NCBI GenBank assembly: GCA_965199945.1 | Contig: OZ241354.1 | Coordinates: forward strand, 2,852,001-2,916,000 | Direction of reading: 5' to 3' | DNA length: 64,000 nt | From: VXYL01 sp965199945 | Lineage (GTDB): Bacteria > Pseudomonadota > Gammaproteobacteria > Pseudomonadales > Azotimanducaceae | Shown: piece after piece, positions 25,250-34,350 of the stretch | Layout: each line of letters opens with the position of its first letter | How positions within the stretch are numbered: position 1 is the first letter of the stretch | Notes under the pieces: generated by a model | Database searches by the model: none | What the model was told of the DNA's origin: nothing | What the model saw: only the letters and a program-made list of their open reading frames with translations | Translations under genes and position numbers: made by a program

Positions 25250-25492
25250 TTCCTTGCCGCGCGGCAGGACGCCGATCTCCTCGCACACGAAACCGCACGT
25301 TTCCGCGATGTCCGAGAGGATCAAGTCCACCGGCACTTCCTCGCCGTTGTACTGCACGCTGTCGTTCACCATTACGACGCGGCCACCAGGACGCGTGATG
25401 CGCGCGAGTTCGGCGATCACCACGGACATCTCGGCAATGTAGTTCTCCACCAGCCACGTCGCGCTCCTCGCCCGAAATCCGCGCAAGCCCAT
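25250..25492 (-). pseudogene. Remnant of a site-specific DNA methyltransferase
   Basis: On the minus strand about 80 residues read as the late part of an N4/N6-type DNA methylase: RARSATWLVENYIAEMSVV, ELARITRPGGRVVMVNDSVQ, YNGEEVPVDLILSDIAETCG and FVCEEIGVLPRGK. These match the helix after the catalytic domain and the L.PGG motif of such enzymes. The similarity stops at about 25253, and the frame then runs nonsensically through the end of ATPase B. Upstream (above 25492) it is replaced by the acetyltransferase gene start. Neither a catalytic motif nor a full SAM site is left, so it cannot be functional. It suggests loss or replacement of a methylase gene at the edge of the ATPase module. Confidence 0.6.
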
Positions 25493-25530
25493 CGCGCTAC
25501 AATCGGCGTTCGTTGTGCTTTGGAAGAATC

Positions 25531-26748
25531 GTGAGCGTAGAGATCCGTCCTGCCAGTGCGGAGGAGATGGGGGAGCTCGGTGTTCTGGGGGGCTACGTCT
25601 ACGGCGGCAGCTTCGGCGACGGGCCGGACAACGTCATTGCCACGGCCAATCGGCCGGAGTGGACCTTGTGCGCCTTCGTGGACGGCAAGCTGGCGTCGAG
25701 CTTCACCAACATCCCGTTCACGATGCGGGCGAACGGCAAGGCCATGCCGCTTGCCGGCGTCTCGACCATCGGCACGCAGCCCGAGTACCGGCGCCAGGGC
25801 CTCGTGCGCCGCATCCACACCCAGGCATTCGCCGACATGCGCGATGCTGGCCAGCCGGTCGCGGCGCTGTGGGCGTCCCAGGCCGCCATCTACCAGCGCT
25901 ACGGCTATGCCATGACCACGGTGTGCCGGCGCTATGCCGTGGACACGGTGGACATCCGCTTCCACGACGGCGACGACGGCGCAGGGCGCGTGGAGCGCAT
26001 CGACACGGCCTCCGCCTACAACGCGGTGAAGGCCATCTACATCGACTTCGTGGCCAACGGCACGTGCTATCTGCACCGCTCCAAGGCGCTGTGGCTGCAA
26101 AACGCGCTCGAGGAAGTGGAAGCCGACGGCCCGCTGTGGGTGGCGCTGTGCCGGGATGCTTCGGGCGCACCCCAAGGCTATGTGATCTACACGCTGCGTT
26201 CGGGCAAGGTGGATCATGCCGGGCGCGGGCAGGAGATCGTCGTGCGCGACTTGGCTTGGCTGAACCAGGATGCCTACCGCTCCCTGTGGAGCTTTCTGGC
26301 GCGCCACGATCTGGTCGGGCGGGTGCGCTGGAACGACGCGCCGGCGGACGATCCGGCCTGGGAACTCTTCCTTGAACCGCGCATGCTCAACGCCGAAGAC
26401 CGCGAGGGCGCGTGGTTCCGCATCGTCGATGCCGGCGCAGCCCTGGCCGGACGCGGCTACGACGCCGAGGGTTCGCTTGCGATCGGCATCGCCGACGACG
26501 CGCTGACGCCTTGGAACAACGGCGTCTGGCAGCTTGCCGTCGGGCCGGACGGCGCACAGGCGCAGCGCACCAACCGCGCGCCGGACATCGCCCTGAGCGT
26601 CAAGGCGCTGACGTCGCTGTTCACCGGCTTCCGCTCGGCGGCGCAACTCGCCCACTGGGGGCTCGTGGAAGGAGACGCGCCGGCCATCGCCCGCGCCGAC
26701 GCCTTGTTCCGCACCAGGCGGGCGCCGCATTGCCCAGACCACTTCTGA
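25531..26748 (+). CDS. Eis-like GNAT family N-acetyltransferase
   Basis: The 405-residue product starts at GTG 25531 (VSVEIRPASAEEMGELG). The N-terminal GNAT core has WTLCAFVDGKLASSF and AGVSTIGTQPEYRRQGLVRR, the acetyl-CoA pyrophosphate-binding loop. A second, degenerate GNAT lobe follows (GYVIYTLRSGKVDHAGRGQE), and a C-terminal sterol-carrier-like region ends ALTSLFTGFRSAAQLAHWG. This three-part layout is that of the Eis / GNAT_acetyltransf_9 plus SCP2_2 family, which acetylates amines. The target is unknown. The stop shares a base with the next start (TGATG). Confidence 0.85.
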   Translation: MSVEIRPASAEEMGELGVLGGYVYGGSFGDGPDNVIATANRPEWTLCAFVDGKLASSFTNIPFTMRANGKAMPLAGVSTIGTQPEYRRQGLVRRIHTQAFADMRDAGQPVAALWASQAAIYQRYGYAMTTVCRRYAVDTVDIRFHDGDDGAGRVERIDTASAYNAVKAIYIDFVANGTCYLHRSKALWLQNALEEVEADGPLWVALCRDASGAPQGYVIYTLRSGKVDHAGRGQEIVVRDLAWLNQDAYRSLWSFLARHDLVGRVRWNDAPADDPAWELFLEPRMLNAEDREGAWFRIVDAGAALAGRGYDAEGSLAIGIADDALTPWNNGVWQLAVGPDGAQAQRTNRAPDIALSVKALTSLFTGFRSAAQLAHWGLVEGDAPAIARADALFRTRRAPHCPDHF

Positions 26749-27557
26749 TGCAGCCGGTGGAACAGCAGGCGGTTCGTCGGCCGCATCCGCTTGCCGAGCC
26801 CGAGGCGCTGAAGACGATCTACAGCGCCCAGCTGGAGGCCGCGGCAGCGCCCGGCGGCGGCGACTCGCACCACGGCAGCAAGACCTTTCGCGCCATGCTG
26901 CGGGCGGCGAGCGCCCTGCCGGCGCGGCGCTTGGCCGCCGTCGGCGACGTCTGGCTGTGGTCCGATCTGCACTTCGGCCACGCCAACATCATCCGCTACA
27001 CGAAGCGGCCGTTCGCGTCGGCGGAGGAGATGGACGAGCGCCTCTACGAGAACTGGGCGGCAACCGTGGGGGCGGAAGACACCGTCGTCTTCGTCGGCGA
27101 CGTGGCCATGCGCCAAGCCGTCGGCGAGCACACTTGGCAACGCATCCGGACAGCGCCGGGCGTCGCCAAGCATCTGGTGTTCGGCAATCACGATCTCACC
27201 GGCAGCGGCGAGCTGCGTGTCGCCGGCTTCGACGACATCTGCGCCGTGCTGTCCATCGACGGCGACCCGCCGCTCCTGTGTACGCACATGCCCTTGGACG
27301 ACGTGCCAGCGGGCTGCGTCAACGTCCACGGCCACACCCACAACGAAAAGCCGCGCCGCTCGGCGCACATCAACGTCTCGGTCGAGCAGCTGGAATACCG
27401 CCCGGTGGCGCTCGACGCGGTGCGTTCGCTCGCCAAGGAACTGGTTGCCGAGCGCTATCCGCAAGGCGCGACGACGTTGGAGCGCATCCGCAGCCTGCGG
27501 GCGTCCGACGGAGCCGCCTCCAACGGAGCCGCCTCCAGTGAAGGCGCATTGGCTTGA
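26748..27557 (+). CDS. Metallophosphoesterase (calcineurin-like)
   Basis: The 269-residue product starts at ATG 26748 in a TGATG overlap with the acetyltransferase gene. Metal-site motifs are in the standard order: LWSDLHFGHANIIRYTKRPF (DxH), VFVGDVAM (GD), VFGNHDLTG (GNHD) and VNVHGHTHNEKPR (GHTH). This is the small-phosphoesterase subgroup often annotated as a YfcE-like or phage-type phosphoesterase. The N-terminal 65 residues are poorly defined and the C terminus ends in a simple repeat of DGAASNGAASS type. Substrate unknown; tight coupling with the acetyltransferase suggests co-expression. Confidence 0.82.
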   Translation: MQPVEQQAVRRPHPLAEPEALKTIYSAQLEAAAAPGGGDSHHGSKTFRAMLRAASALPARRLAAVGDVWLWSDLHFGHANIIRYTKRPFASAEEMDERLYENWAATVGAEDTVVFVGDVAMRQAVGEHTWQRIRTAPGVAKHLVFGNHDLTGSGELRVAGFDDICAVLSIDGDPPLLCTHMPLDDVPAGCVNVHGHTHNEKPRRSAHINVSVEQLEYRPVALDAVRSLAKELVAERYPQGATTLERIRSLRASDGAASNGAASSEGALA

Positions 27558-27586
27558 ACACCCTCTGACGTCAAAGGAGAACGCGC

Positions 27587-28342
27587 GTGCTTACTGCCCA
27601 GGAGATACGGCAATACCAGGCCAACGGCTACGTCGTGCCGGATTTCCGGCTGCCGGCCGAGGCCGTCGAGGAGATCAGCGACGCCCACGGGCGGCTGCTC
27701 GCCAAGCATCCCCAGTTCGCGGACTACTGCCCGGCGCTGCTGGCGTTCGACGCCGGCTTTCTGAACATCGCCCGCATGCCGGCGATTCTCGACCAAGTGG
27801 AACAGCTGATCGGCCCGGACTTCGCGCTGTGGAACTCCAGCTTCTTCGCCAAGCCGCCGCGGGTGGGCACCAAGACGCCCTGGCATCAGGACGGCGAGTA
27901 CTGGCCGATCCGTCCGCTGGCCACCTGCTCGGTGTGGATCGCCGTGGACGCGGCAACGACGGAGAACGGCTGTCTGCGGGTGATTCCGGGCTCCCACCGT
28001 CGCCGCCGGCTCGGCAAGCACGACTACAACGGCGCCGAGGGGCTCAGCCTGCCATTGGAAATACGCGCCGAGGAATACGACGAAGAGACCGCGGAAGACA
28101 TCGTGCTGGCGCCGGGGCAGATTTCCCTGCACGACGTGTTCCTGATCCACGGCTCGGCGCCGAACCGCTCGGAGCGGCCGCGCCGGGGCATGACCTTGCG
28201 CTACATGCCCACCACCTCAATCTACCGCCGCGACCTCGCCGATGGCCGCCGCGGCGGACCGCTGTCGATGGCCGAACGCACGCTCTATCTGATGCGCGGC
28301 GTCGACCGTTCCGGCAGCAACGACTTTCGGATTCGCTGCTAG
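27587..28342 (+). CDS. Phytanoyl-CoA dioxygenase (PhyH) family protein
   Basis: The 251-residue product starts at GTG 27587, preceded by AAAGGAG about 8 bases upstream. The Fe(II)/2-oxoglutarate site is visible: PWHQDGEYWPI gives HxD, SLHDVFLIHGSAPNRS gives the distal histidine, and the following serine/arginine-rich strand RRGMTLRYMPT is the 2-oxoglutarate binding part. The family hydroxylates small molecules such as phytanoyl-CoA, ectoine-like solutes and natural products. It is followed after 15 bases by an FAD oxidoreductase and then an aldo-keto reductase, so it may be part of a small-molecule oxidation operon. Confidence 0.85.
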   Translation: MLTAQEIRQYQANGYVVPDFRLPAEAVEEISDAHGRLLAKHPQFADYCPALLAFDAGFLNIARMPAILDQVEQLIGPDFALWNSSFFAKPPRVGTKTPWHQDGEYWPIRPLATCSVWIAVDAATTENGCLRVIPGSHRRRRLGKHDYNGAEGLSLPLEIRAEEYDEETAEDIVLAPGQISLHDVFLIHGSAPNRSERPRRGMTLRYMPTTSIYRRDLADGRRGGPLSMAERTLYLMRGVDRSGSNDFRIRC

Positions 28343-28357
28343 CCGCCGTCGCGGGCA

Positions 28358-29533
28358 ATGGAACGCATCGATGTCGATGTCGCCATCGTCGGCGCCGGCA
28401 TCGCTGGTCTCTGGCTCGGCAATCTGCTCGCGCAGCGCGGCGTCGCGTTCGCCATCTGCGAAGCAGAGGCCGTCGGCGGCGCACAGACGGCGGCTTCCCA
28501 GGGCATCGTCCACGGCGGCCTGAAGTACGCCCTCGGCGGCAAGGCGACGGCGAGTTCAAGAGCCCTCGCGGCCATGCCGGCGCGCTGGCGGGCGTGCCTC
28601 GCCGGAAGCGGCGACATCGACTTGCGGGGCGTGCCGCTGCTGGCGGAACACATGCACTTGTTCGCGCCCGAGCCGAGCGCGAGAGTGCGGCTGTTCTTCG
28701 GCAGCCGATTGGCGGCTGGGCAGTGCCGGCGACTCGACGCCGCGACCACGCCGTTTCGGCGCGGCGCCGTGGCGGAGATGGACGACTTCGTGATCGACGT
28801 GCCGCAGCTCGGGCGCCGCTTGGCCGCGCCCTTGCAGGATCGCATCGTCGCCGCGAAGGTCGACGCCGATGCACTCCGTCTGGGGCGCGATGGCGTTGCA
28901 GTCATCGCCACGCCCGATGCGGAGATTCGCGCGCGCCACGTCGTCCTGGCGGCGGGCCTCGGCAACGAGGCGCTAGCGCACCGCGCCGGCTTCGCCGATG
29001 TCGGCATGGCGCGACGGCCCTTGCGCCAGACCAGCGTTCGTCTGCGCCATGCGCCCGGCATCTACGCGCACTGCCTTCGGCCCGGCTTCGGCACGGCGCC
29101 GGACATGACGGTCACCAGCCACCGCCACACGCTCTACATCGGCGGCGCTGTGGCGGAGGATGGCGCGAAGCGCAGCGACGAAGAGCAGATCGCCGTGGTG
29201 CGCGGCCTGCTGCGGCGCATGTTTCCTGCAATCGACTTGTCCGGCGCACGCTTCGACACGTACTTGGCCACACGGGCCGAACCGCTGCGTGGAACCGGTG
29301 GTGCTTTTGCGGAACGCCGCGGCAACTGCATCCTGTGCTGGCCGCTGAAGCTGAGTCTGGCGCCGCGCCTCGGCGAGCTGACGATGGCGCTGCTGAACGG
29401 TGTGCCTGAACGACCGCATGGCGGCAATGCAGGACAGGTACCCGCCTTGGCACCGTCCGGTACTGGCTGGACGCGCCGCTCCACAGCCTCGAGCCTGCCC
29501 TTCGCGCAGTCGCCCTTCGCCGAACGATGCTGA
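28358..29533 (+). CDS. FAD-dependent oxidoreductase (DAO family)
   Basis: The 391-residue product opens with a Rossmann dinucleotide motif, VAIVGAGIAGLWLGNLLAQR, then AASQGIVHGGLKYALGG as seen in glycerol-3-phosphate, L-2-hydroxyglutarate and amino-acid oxidases (DAO). LAAGLGNEALAHRAG and the late FAD-site run TYLATRAEPLRGTGGAF support this. Substrate is not defined. The last 40 or so residues look atypical; a neighbouring frame reads DRYPPWHRPV there, so a frameshift near the C terminus is possible but unproven. The stop overlaps the aldo-keto reductase start by 7 bases. Confidence 0.8.
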   Translation: MERIDVDVAIVGAGIAGLWLGNLLAQRGVAFAICEAEAVGGAQTAASQGIVHGGLKYALGGKATASSRALAAMPARWRACLAGSGDIDLRGVPLLAEHMHLFAPEPSARVRLFFGSRLAAGQCRRLDAATTPFRRGAVAEMDDFVIDVPQLGRRLAAPLQDRIVAAKVDADALRLGRDGVAVIATPDAEIRARHVVLAAGLGNEALAHRAGFADVGMARRPLRQTSVRLRHAPGIYAHCLRPGFGTAPDMTVTSHRHTLYIGGAVAEDGAKRSDEEQIAVVRGLLRRMFPAIDLSGARFDTYLATRAEPLRGTGGAFAERRGNCILCWPLKLSLAPRLGELTMALLNGVPERPHGGNAGQVPALAPSGTGWTRRSTASSLPFAQSPFAERC

Positions 29534-30288
29534 CGCGCCCGCTGGGGCGAACGGGTCTTCAAGTGCCCCTGCTCGGCCTCGGCACCGTGAAGTTCGGGCG
29601 CGCGACCAAGGTGGCCTATGCGCGTCCCTTCCGCCTGCCGAGCGATGCTCAGCTGGCCGATCTGCTCGCCGTGGCCAAGTCCCTCGGCGTCGTGCTGCTC
29701 GACACGGCGCCGGCCTACGGCAACAGCGAGGAGCGCATCGGCGAAGCCATTGCCGGCGCCCGCGCCGACTGGCTGCTGTGTACCAAGACCGGGGAAGAGT
29801 TCGACGGCGCCCGTTCGCGCTACGACTTCAGCGAAGACCACACCCTGCGCAGCGTCGAGCGCTCGCTGCGCCGGCTGCGCACGGATGTTCTCGACATCGT
29901 GCTGGTGCATTCGGATGGACGCGACGTGGCGCATATCGAAAAGGCTGGCGCGTTGCGGGCGCTGCGGCGCCTGCAATGCCAAGGCGTCGTGCGCGCGGTG
30001 GGCGTCTCCGCCAAGGGCCTTGGCGACGGCCGAGCCGCGCTGCCGGCGAGCGACGTGCTGATGTGCGACACCGGAGCGCAGGCGCCGCTGCTTGCGGAAG
30101 CTGCAGAGGCCGGCGTGGGCGGGCTCGTGAAGAAGCCGCTGGCCGGTGGCTTCCGCCCGGCGCCGCGCGCACTCGGCGAAGCCGCCGCATTGCCCGGCGC
30201 TTCCTGCGTGGTCGTCGGCACGATCGATGCCGAACACTTGGCGGCCAATGCCGCGGCGCTGACCGAGGGCGTCTCGCGCGCCGACTGA
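29527..30288 (+). CDS. Aldo/keto reductase family protein
   Basis: The 253-residue product begins with RPLGRTGLQVPLLGLGTVKF, then GVVLLDTAPAYGNSEERIGE, carrying the catalytic Asp and Tyr of the AKR barrel. It has KTGEEFDGARSRYDFS at the Lys position, and DVLDIVLVHSDGRDVAHIEK where the His is expected. It is shorter than the typical 290-330 residues, lacking part of the C-terminal loops, as in YdjG-like short AKRs. NADPH-dependent carbonyl reduction is the family reaction. It ends the plus-strand unit and converges on hldE with 44 bases between. Confidence 0.83.
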   Translation: MLTRPLGRTGLQVPLLGLGTVKFGRATKVAYARPFRLPSDAQLADLLAVAKSLGVVLLDTAPAYGNSEERIGEAIAGARADWLLCTKTGEEFDGARSRYDFSEDHTLRSVERSLRRLRTDVLDIVLVHSDGRDVAHIEKAGALRALRRLQCQGVVRAVGVSAKGLGDGRAALPASDVLMCDTGAQAPLLAEAAEAGVGGLVKKPLAGGFRPAPRALGEAAALPGASCVVVGTIDAEHLAANAAALTEGVSRAD

Positions 30289-30332
30289 GGTTTCCGCAAG
30301 CCGCCGCACGAGGGGCGCGACTTGGCCAAGCG

Positions 30333-31781
30333 TCAGCCGGCCGTGGCCTTGATGTGTTCGACGATGCCGCTGGTGGAGCAGCCTTCCACGAGGCCGAGCA
30401 CGCGCACGTCGCCGCCGTAGCCGCGCACGAAGTCGCCGCCGATCACTTCGTGCAGGGCGTAGTCGCCGCCCTTCACCAGCACGTCCGGGCGGATTTCGGC
30501 CAGCAGGGCTTCCGGCGTGTCCTCGGAGAACGGCACCACCCAGTCCACGGCGGCGAGGCCTTCGAGCACTCTCATGCGGCGCTCCAGGCGGTTCACCGGG
30601 CGTCCGTCGCCCTTCACGCGCCGCGCCGAATCGTCGTCGTTGACGGCGACGATCAAGCGGTCGCCAAGCTGTCGCGCTTCGTTGAGGTAGCCGACGTGGC
30701 CGGCGTGCAGGATGTCGAAGCAGCCGTTGGTGAAGACGATGCGTTCGCCGCGGCGCCGGGCCGTGCCGAGCGCGCCGACGAGTTGGCGGCGCGGCATTCG
30801 CGGGCTGGCGTCGCGGCCATTGGCTGTGCGCCCGTCGTTCGCCAAGGCATCGTTGAGTTCCTGCGCCGTGACCGCCGCCGTGCCGAACTTCACGCAGGCG
30901 ACGCCGCCGGCGACGTTGGCGATGTGGACGCTCTCCTCGAGGGATCGTCCGAGCGCGCTGCACACGCCCAAGGCCGCCGCCACGGTGTCGCCGGCGCCGG
31001 TCGAGTCGTAGACGTCGACGCTGGCCGCCGGCACGTGGAAAGACCGCCCGCCGGCGGCTTCGAAGACCGTGAGCCCTTCGTCGCCGCGGGTGAGGGCGAT
31101 GGCCTCCACGCCGCTCTTCCGCGCCAGCTCGCAGCCGACGGCCGGCAGTTGCGATTCGCCCGGCCAAGCGCCGACGGCGCGCTCGAACTCCAGCCGGTTG
31201 GGCTTGAGGATCTGCACGCCGCGGTATTCGGCGAAGGGCTTGAACTTCGGATCCGCAATCACGGCAACGCCGTGTTCCCGCGCCAGCGCGACGATGCGCG
31301 ACGGCGCGGCGACGGCGCCCTTGTCGTAGTCCTCGATGACCAGTATGTCGGAGGCAGCGAGGTGTTTCGCCGTTCGACGCGCCACTTCGCGCGCCACCCA
31401 AGGCGGCATGGCGGACTCGAAATCCATGCGCAGCAGCTGCTTCTGGCGGCTGACGACGCGCTCCTTCAAGGTCGTCCGCCAGCCCTCCGCCACCACCAGA
31501 TCGGCGTCGATGCCGCACGCTTGAAGCAGACTCCGAACGGCGTCGCCGGTTGGTTCGTCGCCGACCGCGCCGACGAGCGTACATCTCCCGCCAAGCGAGA
31601 CGACATTCAGCGCGACGTTGGCGGCACCGCCGAGGCGGTCTTCGCTGCTCTCGATCTCCACCACCGGAACCGGCGCTTCCGGCGAGACGCGATTGGCGCG
31701 ACCGTGGATGTACCGGTCGAGCATGACATCGCCAACAACCAGAACATGGACGCCTGCGGCAGGGGGCAGCTTCGCTTCCAT
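30333..31781 (-). CDS. hldE: Bifunctional heptose-7-phosphate kinase / heptose-1-phosphate adenylyltransferase
   Basis: The 482-residue product starts at ATG 31781. The N-terminal ribokinase domain (about 1-320) has VLVVGDVMLDRYIHGRANRV, SPEAPVPVVEIESSEDRLGG, LKPNRLEFERAV and the anion hole VDVYDSTGAGDTVAAALG. The C-terminal nucleotidyltransferase domain has VFTNGCFDILHAGHVGYLNE with the HxGH active site, and VKGGDYALHEVIGGDFV. Length and order match E. coli HldE (477 residues). It makes ADP-D-glycero-heptose for the LPS inner core, so the organism makes heptose-containing LPS. It is divergent from the O-antigen-ligase-like gene, a sensible functional neighbour. Confidence 0.93.
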   Translation of the reverse strand: MEAKLPPAAGVHVLVVGDVMLDRYIHGRANRVSPEAPVPVVEIESSEDRLGGAANVALNVVSLGGRCTLVGAVGDEPTGDAVRSLLQACGIDADLVVAEGWRTTLKERVVSRQKQLLRMDFESAMPPWVAREVARRTAKHLAASDILVIEDYDKGAVAAPSRIVALAREHGVAVIADPKFKPFAEYRGVQILKPNRLEFERAVGAWPGESQLPAVGCELARKSGVEAIALTRGDEGLTVFEAAGGRSFHVPAASVDVYDSTGAGDTVAAALGVCSALGRSLEESVHIANVAGGVACVKFGTAAVTAQELNDALANDGRTANGRDASPRMPRRQLVGALGTARRRGERIVFTNGCFDILHAGHVGYLNEARQLGDRLIVAVNDDDSARRVKGDGRPVNRLERRMRVLEGLAAVDWVVPFSEDTPEALLAEIRPDVLVKGGDYALHEVIGGDFVRGYGGDVRVLGLVEGCSTSGIVEHIKATAG

Positions 31782-31884
31782 TGCGGCAATGCTAACACGC
31801 TGCTTTGCGGACGCTTTCGGCCGGCATCTCGCCTGGGTCGTGGCGAGTGCTACTTTTGGCGGCGCACGACTGGTCGGAGCGCAA

Positions 31885-33765
31885 GTGCGACATCCGAGAA
31901 ATCCACGGCGGCGACTAGGCACGTCGCTTAAGTGGCGGGAGCGCGCCGAAACCGGCGCACTGTGGGCGATCAGCGCCGGCGTCGCGCTGCTGCTGTTGAC
32001 GCCGTTCGTCGTGAGCATCGAGACGGCGTATCCGTTCGTGGTGGGCAAGGCGGTCTATTCGCGCACCGTCATCGAGGTGCTGTTCGCGCTGTGGGCGGCG
32101 CTGGCGCTCGCCAATCCCCGCTACCGGCCGCCGCGCTCGTGGCTGTTGGCGTGGTTCGGCATCGGCTTCGCGTGTTCCGTCGTCGCCGCGCTCTTCGGGG
32201 TCAGCGTCGCGCGCAGCGCCTGGTCGAACTTCGAACGGATGCAGGGCGTGGTGGACGCGGCGCACTGGCTCGCGCTTGCCGTGGCATTGGCCGGCGTATT
32301 GCGCTGCCGGCGCGATCTGCTCGCGGTTGTCCACGTTCACCTCGGCGTCAGCGCGCTGGTCGCGCTGCTCGCCATCGCCCGCTTCCACGACTTGGGCGTG
32401 CCTTTCTTCGGCGCGTTGCCGGAACCGCAGTTCCCGCGCATCGGCGGCGTGTTCGGCAACCCGCTCTTTCTGGCCAGCTACGCGGCGGTCAACGCTGTGT
32501 TGGCTTTGGGTCTCGGCGCGTGTGCCGCGCGTGGCGGGAGCAGGCGCGCGCTGACGATTTCCCTCTGCGCACTAGTCGCGTACTTGAACGTCCATGCCCT
32601 CGCCTTGGCCGACGCGCGGTCCGGGTGGCTGGGCTTGGCCGCAGCAGTGGCGTTCTGCGGACTCGCCTACGTCGTCTGGGGAAAGTCGCGGCAATGGCGG
32701 ATCGCCGTCGCGGCGACCATGTTGGCCGGACTGGTCGGCGGCGGCGCGTTGCTCGCGATCCCGCAGACCGGCGGCAAGGTGCTTGAACGCCTCGCTGCGG
32801 CAGCGAACGACGAGAGCGCGCGGCAGCGCGGCGCAGCCCTCCTGGCTGGCCTTCGGGGATTCCTGGAACGGCCCGTGACTGGCTTCGGGCCCGAGAACTT
32901 CGTCGTCCCGTGGGGGCGCCACGCCAGCGGCGCCGTAGGCGAAGCGCACGACAGCGCCCACAACAGAGTCGTGGACAAGGCCGCCACCGAGGGCCTGCTG
33001 GGAATCGGCGCCCACGCGGTGCTGTGGGTGTTGCTGTACCTCGCGCTGATCCGTCGCGCGCGGCGCACGTCGGGAACGGACGAGAGGCTGTTCCTGCTGA
33101 CCTTGGGCGCGGCCTTGACGTGTTTTCTGGTCAACGACCAACTGCGCTTTCCAACGACGGTGTGGAACTTGCAGTTGGTGCTGCTGCTCGTGCTGGTCGT
33201 CGGTCTGGAGCCGCGGCGCGAGACGCGGATGCGTGTCTTTGCGAAGCTGGATCTCCCGAAGTGGATCGCCAGCGCGCACGTCGGCGCCAAAGCGGCCGTC
33301 GCCGTGGCAGCGCTCGCCGGCCTTGCCGTGAGCTCGTCCGTCAACGTCGCAATCTACTTCGCTGCCGTGGACATCGGTCGCCTCGGCGTGCCTGGGCAGC
33401 CGGCCAAGTTCCTGGAACGCGCCATCGAACGCTTCGAGCCTTTAGCCAACACGCCGCGGCTGATTCTGTTCGAGCAGCTGGCCGAGCACTGGCGGCGGCT
33501 TCGCGTGCGCGAGAGCGCGGAGGCGCTGCGTCTGCTTGCGGTCGCCGACGCGCAGGCGCCGCTGGCGGTTGCCGCGGAACCGAGCAACTGGCGCGTCCAC
33601 CATGCGCTTGCCCGTCTCTACCACGAAGTCGCCAATGGCGACCCGGCATATCGGGCCGTGGCGGCGCGTCACCTCGCGCAGTCCCAGGCGCTGGCACCCC
33701 ATGTGCCCGTTCGGTTCGCGCCGGAAACTCGCGCCTGGCGGCCTCGTCAACTGCCGACCGATTGA
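31885..33765 (+). CDS. O-antigen ligase-like membrane protein with C-terminal repeat region
   Basis: About 626 residues from GTG 31885, which has GGAG 8 bases upstream; ATG 31789 is an alternative but lies only 7 bases from the divergent hldE start. About ten or more helices begin LWAISAGVALLLLTPFVVS. The large periplasmic loop carries RPVTGFGPENFVVPW and AHDSAHNRVVDKAATEGLLG, the conserved His-containing Wzy_C/WaaL loop. The C-terminal 130 residues are helical and TPR-like (FLERAIERFEPLANTPRLIL, WRVHHALARLYHEVANGDPA). The family joins lipid-linked glycans to lipid A core or proteins. Pairing with hldE supports LPS, but a protein glycosyltransferase (PglL-like) role is equally possible. Confidence 0.8.
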   Translation: MRHPRNPRRRLGTSLKWRERAETGALWAISAGVALLLLTPFVVSIETAYPFVVGKAVYSRTVIEVLFALWAALALANPRYRPPRSWLLAWFGIGFACSVVAALFGVSVARSAWSNFERMQGVVDAAHWLALAVALAGVLRCRRDLLAVVHVHLGVSALVALLAIARFHDLGVPFFGALPEPQFPRIGGVFGNPLFLASYAAVNAVLALGLGACAARGGSRRALTISLCALVAYLNVHALALADARSGWLGLAAAVAFCGLAYVVWGKSRQWRIAVAATMLAGLVGGGALLAIPQTGGKVLERLAAAANDESARQRGAALLAGLRGFLERPVTGFGPENFVVPWGRHASGAVGEAHDSAHNRVVDKAATEGLLGIGAHAVLWVLLYLALIRRARRTSGTDERLFLLTLGAALTCFLVNDQLRFPTTVWNLQLVLLLVLVVGLEPRRETRMRVFAKLDLPKWIASAHVGAKAAVAVAALAGLAVSSSVNVAIYFAAVDIGRLGVPGQPAKFLERAIERFEPLANTPRLILFEQLAEHWRRLRVRESAEALRLLAVADAQAPLAVAAEPSNWRVHHALARLYHEVANGDPAYRAVAARHLAQSQALAPHVPVRFAPETRAWRPRQLPTD

Positions 33766-33819
33766 AGGCTAAGCTCTCAAGCAACACAGCGGCGAGCGAA
33801 ACGACGGTAAGGAGGAGCC

Positions 33820-34302
33820 ATGCCAGCATTCGATGTGGTCTCGGAGGTGGACTTGCAGGAGCTGCGCAACGCGGTGGACCAGGCGGCGCGGGAGTTGAAG
33901 GGGCGGTTCGATTTCCGCGCGGTGGACGCCGGAGTCGAGCTGCAGGGCGAGACGCCCACCGTGTGGGCGGAGGACGAGTTCCAAGTGCAGCAGCTGGTGG
34001 ACATCCTGCACGACAAGATGACCCGGCGCGGCATCGACATCGGCGTGCTGGAGGCCCGCCCGCTGGAAGCGGCGGGCAAGCAGAAGCGGCAGCCGTTCGC
34101 CCTGCGCCAAGGCATCGACCGCGCCGTCGCCTCGCGCATCGTCAAGACGGTGAAGGACGCCAAGCTCAAGGTGCAGTGCCAGATCCAAGGCGAGAAAGTG
34201 CGCGTGACCGGCAAGAAGCGCAACGACCTACAGGCGATCATCGCCGCCTTGAAGGAAGACGACTTCGGCCTGCCGCTGCAGTTCGTGAACTTCCGCGACT
34301 GA
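33820..34302 (+). CDS. yajQ: YajQ family nucleotide/cyclic-di-GMP-binding protein
   Basis: The 160-residue product starts MPAFDVVSEVDLQELRNAVD and continues FDFRAVDAGVELQGE, which is diagnostic for YajQ. It has AVASRIVKTVKDAKLKVQCQ and IQGEKVRVTGKKRNDLQAI later on. YajQ has two alpha/beta domains; homologs bind nucleotides, and some bind cyclic-di-GMP and act as transcription co-regulators. The length is as usual for the family (about 160). It has a good GGAGG ribosome site and sits 54 bases after the ligase gene. Confidence 0.93.
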   Translation: MPAFDVVSEVDLQELRNAVDQAARELKGRFDFRAVDAGVELQGETPTVWAEDEFQVQQLVDILHDKMTRRGIDIGVLEARPLEAAGKQKRQPFALRQGIDRAVASRIVKTVKDAKLKVQCQIQGEKVRVTGKKRNDLQAIIAALKEDDFGLPLQFVNFRD

Positions 34303-34350
34303 CCGTGCCGTCCGGCCGTGCCGTATCCGGCGCACGACGGCCTTGAGCCG

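Noticed and set aside
25255..25266. Palindrome TGCCGCGCGGCA near the end of ATPase B
   Set aside because: It lies inside the methylase remnant and is likely chance in GC-rich DNA. No T-run follows, so it was not called a terminator.
29134..31584. Long minus-strand frame (816 codons) over the oxidoreductase, aldo-keto reductase and hldE
   Set aside because: It is Arg/Ala-rich with no domain, and the genes on it in other frames have clear catalytic motifs.
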